From: Camillea tinctor
Lineage: Eukaryota; Ascomycota; Sordariomycetes; Xylariales; Xylariaceae
Reading direction: 5' to 3'
Length of the DNA: 64,000 nt
Assembly (NCBI GenBank): GCA_022578605.1
Contig: MU394121.1
Location: 153,809 to 217,808 of the forward strand
This document shows positions 59,847 to 64,000 of this stretch, one piece after another (positions within the stretch are counted from its first letter, which is position 1; each line of letters opens with the position of its first letter). Both the position numbers and the translations under genes were made by a program. The notes beneath the pieces are model-generated. The model worked only from the letters and a program-made list of their open reading frames with translations, had not been told where the DNA came from and made no database searches.

Positions 59847-60915
59847 ATGTTCTTCAAGGCTCTCGCCACCACCGCCCTCTTGGCCTGCTCGGCCTCGGCT
59901 CACATCATGATCCCCCGGGAACTTGGTGTCCGTGAGTTCAACGCCACCAGACTGTGCGGTACTCCCGAACCCAGCGAGGCGCACATCGAGGCGACCAACC
60001 ACTTGCTCGCCAAGGAGCGTGCCAGCCGTATTGCGGGTGAGCTCCGTGCCCAGGCCGGTTTCACCGTGAACACCTACTTCCACGTGGTGGCCGCGTCGAG
60101 ATCCACCTCCGGTGGCTACCTTACGGTATGGCGTGATCAACGGTCGTCGTTAATATCCTCCGTCTCCTTCTTTCTAACAATTTTTCGTAGCAAGCCATGA
60201 TCGATGACCAGCTAGAAGTGCTGAACGCCGCCTATGCCCCGCACAGCATCTCGTTCAACCTTGTCAGCACCGACTGGACCGTCAACACCAACTGGGCCGC
60301 CGATGGCAGCGAGCTGGCCATGAAGAAGGCGCTCCGCAAGGGCACCTACGCCGACCTTAACGTCTACTTTATCAACGACCTTGGGGACGGCCTGCTCGGC
60401 TACTGCTACTTCCCCGACAACGTGTCTTCGGGCTCCAACGACTTCTACTACGATGGCTGCTCCATCCTCGCCCAGTCCGTGCCCGGTGGCACTGCTTCCC
60501 CTTACAATGAGGGTGGCACTACTATTCACGAGGTGAGTCTATGAAGCAAAGATTTTGGCGTGGAACTTTGAAAGGGATCCAAGTACTGACTCGGAGTCTC
60601 AGGTCGGCCACTGGATGGGTCTCTACCACACCTTCCAGGGTGGTTGCACTGGCTCTGGTGACTACGTCGACGACACCCCTGCTGAGGCCAGTGCTGCCTC
60701 TGGCTGCCCCACTGGCCGTGACACCTGCCCCAACCAGGCCGGTGCCGACCCCATCCACAACTACATGGACTACACTACCGAGTAAGTCTAGCGATATTCA
60801 TCTTCCCCTTTAGTTATCTCTTCAGCTAACCGAGTGTTCTAGTGCTTGCTACGAGGAGTTCACGGCTGGTCAGGAGGCCCGCATGTACAGCGCCTGGTCG
60901 ACTTACCGTACTTAA
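59847..60915 (+). CDS. Secreted metalloprotease, M43 (pappalysin/MEP1-like)
   Basis: Four exons, 59847-60125, 60191-60532, 60603-60781 and 60843-60915, giving 290 aa. Signal peptide about residues 1-18 ([17 protein letters not shown]). A pro-segment follows, then a metzincin catalytic domain. The zinc site is H206-E207-V-G-H210-W-M-G213-L-Y-H216; the intron between exons 2 and 3 falls exactly between Glu207 and Val208. The Met-turn is NYMDY (M262). Cys pairs near 222/242/249 and in the C-terminal ACYEE fit the disulfides of the fungal extracellular MEP1 family. These enzymes digest host or environmental proteins outside the cell. All splice joints keep frame. The catalytic set is complete, so activity is expected. 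Confidence 0.92.
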
Positions 60916-62280
60916 GCGTCTTCCCCGTTTTTGGGACCATGTTATATCGTGGATCATGTTACCTTAATAGACGGACGGTGGAGATAGAGTAGAGCTAGCT
61001 GTACTAGAAGTATAATGGCACGGCATATTACTTCAGATATCGAACCCCCCATGCTATGTGCAAAGTGACTGGTTAGACACCTTATGATTTATTATCGTCC
61101 CATCACGATTTCAGGTTTTCTCCTATCATCGTCATATCTGTATTCCACCGACGTTTGATACTAGAGCAGCCTTTCACAATATGGATCTCCCTTCCCCTCT
61201 TCTTTGTCGCCCTAGCGGATTACTTTACCTGGGCAGATCATTTCATGTCATATTTTTCGTTGAACAACATCCTCTTCACCACAGTTCACCCATTTCTCTC
61301 TCTAGCCACAATAACTCCCCTAATCGATTGGGTTTATTACATCGTGTCATGTAGCCTTCCGCTGTATCTAAATTATGGCATATTACGTCGAATCTACGGT
61401 GTCGTGTGCCCCAGAAAGTTTTTAGGGGTTGCCAAGCCGCTGTCGAGAGACTTAGAGGGCGTGATAGGAGTGTCGTCGATGGAAGTCAAGCTCGGGCTCA
61501 CAGCAGGTGTGACGTTGGCGGCGATTGCCAGGTATTAGTTGTTGATGTAGGTATATCTGAGTCCGTCCTGACGCATAGGTTGGGCTTCGGTGGCCAGCTA
61601 CAGCGCAGTAATGACAGCCAGACAAGTTGCTGCCCGCATTATGACAGGCGGTTAGTTCCGTATAAGGGTTCCTACCTGATGCGCCCGTTAGCTAAGGCGA
61701 CTGTGTTCTGCAATGGGAGTGAGGTTGGTAATGGAAGGGGGTCAGTAGGCTCGAGTGTGACCACAAATATGCTCATCTCTCATTATTTTCGTATCCAGCA
61801 CAATGTCTAGGTTAGGAACACCTGATGTATTGCTATATCTCTGTTGCTGTTATGCCCGTAGATAATGTCAGAATGACCGCTTAAACGAAGCCTTAGACGT
61901 TGCCTCAAAATGCGAATAGAGATCCTCAAATAATGCTTCGACCTAATATAAGAATCGAATTCCTATAGTAGGTGCTCTTTTTGTCAATAGAATAGTGAAC
62001 ATAAATAATAAAGACGAGCGCTAAATCAACTACCTAGTATACTCTTTTAGCATGTGTTTATGTTAAAAATGGCAATTGTTTGCAAATTTATCCATTCGTT
62101 GCCCAGATACCTGATCAAATATTTACCTAACTTGACCACACGTAATGCACGAGGCTACCTCTTCCCGTTCCATAGATATGCAGTACCTACATCACACCAC
62201 TACCAAACCTTTACGAAACTTCTAACCTAAGCATCGATCCATCTCGGCAACGAATCCGCACTTACCTATCTCTCGCCACG
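60916..62280. other. Intergenic, no firm gene
   Basis: A 127-codon hydrophobic frame at 61155-61538 lacks an early ATG and a recognised family, so it is not called. The last 120 nt before 62281 are the presumed promoter and leader of the CVNH gene. Confidence 0.4.
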
Positions 62281-63023
62281 ATGCATGTTCCTGCACCCAT
62301 GATCACGATCATGACGCTCGTCGTCGGTCTGTTCCTATTCCCCCTCGCGGCCCAGGCCGAGTGGCGATCTACCTGCGACTACCCTCAATTCAACATCATC
62401 CGCGGCACTCCTTACATGAGCACCATCTGTCGCGGATCGGGTCAGGGCCCCTTGTGCGTGATGCTCGACTTAGGTCACTGCTACATGAACTCGAACGGGC
62501 ACCTTGCTGCTGTCCAGAAGTAAGCATTCCCACACTCTGTCTGCATCACCTTCATCTTCCAGGGGAGGCAATATCGATACATTTATCTACCCATCGTTTG
62601 CTAATCTACCCTCCCGAGTAGCGGTCACTTTGAGCGCAGCTGCCGCAACTGCCACTTCACCGGTGACAATCATACCGTTTTTGCTTGCAACTGCGAGATG
62701 TTCGGACGCGACGCACCTTGGCAGTACACCGAGATTGAGACAAGTAAGAAAGATTCCATATCCGATTTCTTTTACTTTTACCTACCTTTTCGCATCGCGT
62801 GGGAGCACACGGCCCCAACTTATACCTACACGCTTTTCGACTGCTTTGGCTCTCCCCTTTTTGATTTCTCACGAACACCCATTTAATAGTGGGTCATTCA
62901 ACTTTGTACCCTTTTCCGTAATGCTGACGATGCTGCTATTGCACAGACGAACTCGTGGAGAATAAAGACGGGCTCTTGGCTTGCTGGGATGGTGGACAGA
63001 AGAAATGCCCCGGTCAACCATGA
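62281..63023 (+). CDS. Secreted cyanovirin-N-homology (CVNH) lectin-like protein
   Basis: Three exons, 62281-62519, 62622-62743 and 62947-63023, giving 145 aa. Signal peptide about 1-26 (ITIMTLVVGLFLFPLAAQA). The mature part has the two-repeat CVNH pattern: LDLGHCYMNSNGHL, then SCRNCHFTGDN, FACNCEM and LVENKDGLLACW. CVNH proteins are small glycan-binding (often oligomannose) lectins found in fungi and ferns. Ten cysteines are present (32, 50, 59, 67, 87, 90, 102, 104, 133, 141), more than in minimal CVNH domains, consistent with secretion. A 203-nt intron separates the last repeat strand, longer than typical here. Splicing restores conserved residues at both joints (VQ-NGHFER and ET-NELVEN). 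The ligand is unknown; a role in self/non-self or nutrition is only inference. Confidence 0.85.
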
Positions 63024-64000
63024 GATAAAAATCGCGGAGGAAGGCATGTCTTTGCGAGTGTGGAGAGTGGGCGTGCGTCCTTTTTTTTAATATGGGTGCG
63101 ACACCGTCCATCATATTTGCCTGCGGGTTAGGACTTATGTGAGAGATGTAGAGGGAAAGAAAGAAAAGTCATCGTACTTTGCTCCCGTAGAATTTGAGCG
63201 TGATGCGGGAAATTTCGACAAACGAGACACTCGATGTGACGTACGATCCTTCTCGGAATCCATTATGCAAACCACACTAAGAAGCGCCTAGGCGTTAATA
63301 CCTGAGATCTTTTGCAGCTTTGTCCTCTCTTCCTCCTCTCTATCCGAATCACCCCAGGATTTATGTATCAGCTCAGATGAGACACCGTCTGGGTGCACTC
63401 CACCTCCTTGCTAGCAACCCCGAACTCTTCCGATCAGGTCTGGTGATGTCACTGGAGTAAAGACCGAATGGATTCTGGGGATAACCAGCTAAGTTCGGGA
63501 AGGATTGAAGAGGTAACCAACCTAGTCTTGCGACGCACGCCGCGTGGAAGATAGAGATTTGGGTATCCAGGTCGGAAACTAAAAAATACCGGGCCCGGGA
63601 TATTTTGATCAGTTGAGCACAGTATGCATTTCAATACCACTACCTGTAAGACTCGTCAGATTATACTATCTATGAGAGTACATGGGGGTTAACTTCGCTT
63701 ACTCAGCCCACGAAGTTGACTTCGGCCTCGGACGATTCCAGATGCGTAGGGAGGTAAACCTCATAACCCGAGCCTTGGTGCATTTCGGTTGATAGAGAGT
63801 ATAAATGGGTAGATGACAGCAGAAGCAAAGAGGGGAAAGCGGGTAAGTATAGTCTAGAACGAGCTCTTACTATGGGGACAACACCTACCTACAGATGAGC
63901 TAATGGAAAGATACCAATAGCGCTCATAGGAATCGAACCTACACTTACTATTAAACTCGCCAAGTAGTCCACAGCCACAAGTGTGCGCCCACGCATCCAA
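63024..64000. other. Right-edge sequence, no protein gene recognised
   Basis: No coding sequence supported. It contains the tRNA-like element at 63918-63989. A gene continuing beyond the window cannot be excluded. Confidence 0.4.
63918..63989 (-). tRNA. Degenerate tRNA-like element
   Basis: On the minus strand a canonical T-arm is present: stem GTAGG/CCTAT around the loop TTCGATT, including the exact B-box GGTTCGATTCC. The flanking 7-nt arms GGCGCAC and GAGCGCT pair at six of seven positions as an acceptor stem. A D-arm-like GTGG/CTAC stem lies between. However, the anticodon stem does not form, position 8 is not T and D-arm spacing is off. It may be a tRNA pseudogene, a tRNA-derived repeat or chance. 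Confidence 0.25.

Noticed and set aside
61155..61538. 127-codon hydrophobic frame after the M43 gene
   Set aside because: No ATG until codon 31, no family and composition not distinct from its surroundings.

Overview
The window is nuclear DNA of a filamentous ascomycete (Pezizomycotina, probably Sordariomycetes). This is judged from short GT-AG introns, mostly about 45-100 nt, with GTAAGT-like donors and CTAAC-like branch sites. The gene families agree: HET-domain protein, SPO11, ERG7, SGT1, SRP54, an M43 metalloprotease, GH43 enzymes and a fungal cyanovirin-N-homology protein. Exact taxonomy cannot be read from the sequence. Most exon joins below were built by hand from reading-frame continuity, splice consensus and family similarity.

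Layout. 0.7-4.5 kb: a membrane-anchored RING-H2 protein and a SET-domain ribosomal lysine methyltransferase (RKM4 type), both on the minus strand. 4.5-8.9 kb: a long stretch without convincing genes. 8.9-23 kb: the gene-dense housekeeping block, with an unknown 301-aa protein, a YAR1-like ankyrin protein, SPO11, lanosterol synthase (ERG7), SGT1 and a cytochrome P450. 23-33.6 kb: gene-poor, AT-richer sequence holding one HET-domain gene, a small Cys-rich candidate ORF and a 13-nt tandem repeat. 33.6-43.2 kb: SRP54, a very low-complexity 819-aa protein, a PAP2-type lipid phosphatase and a small tail-anchored protein, with a decayed P-loop kinase-like relic between them. 44.9-64 kb: an accessory region with a two-domain secreted GH43 enzyme, several orphan proteins, a decayed prolyl-4-hydroxylase-like pseudogene, a secreted M43 metalloprotease and a secreted CVNH lectin-like protein.

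There is no sign of a biosynthetic cluster: ERG7 and the P450 are separated by SGT1 and a 1.5-kb gap and have no other pathway partner here. The picture is two compartments. Conserved GC-richer housekeeping genes (protein targeting, sterols, chaperone, ribosome assembly, meiosis) alternate with AT-richer gene-poor tracts. Those tracts carry self-recognition, secreted and orphan genes plus relics. Some relics carry C-to-T-type changes compatible with repeat-induced point mutation (inference). No CRISPR arrays, rRNA genes or intact transposons were seen; one degenerate tRNA-like element lies at the right edge.
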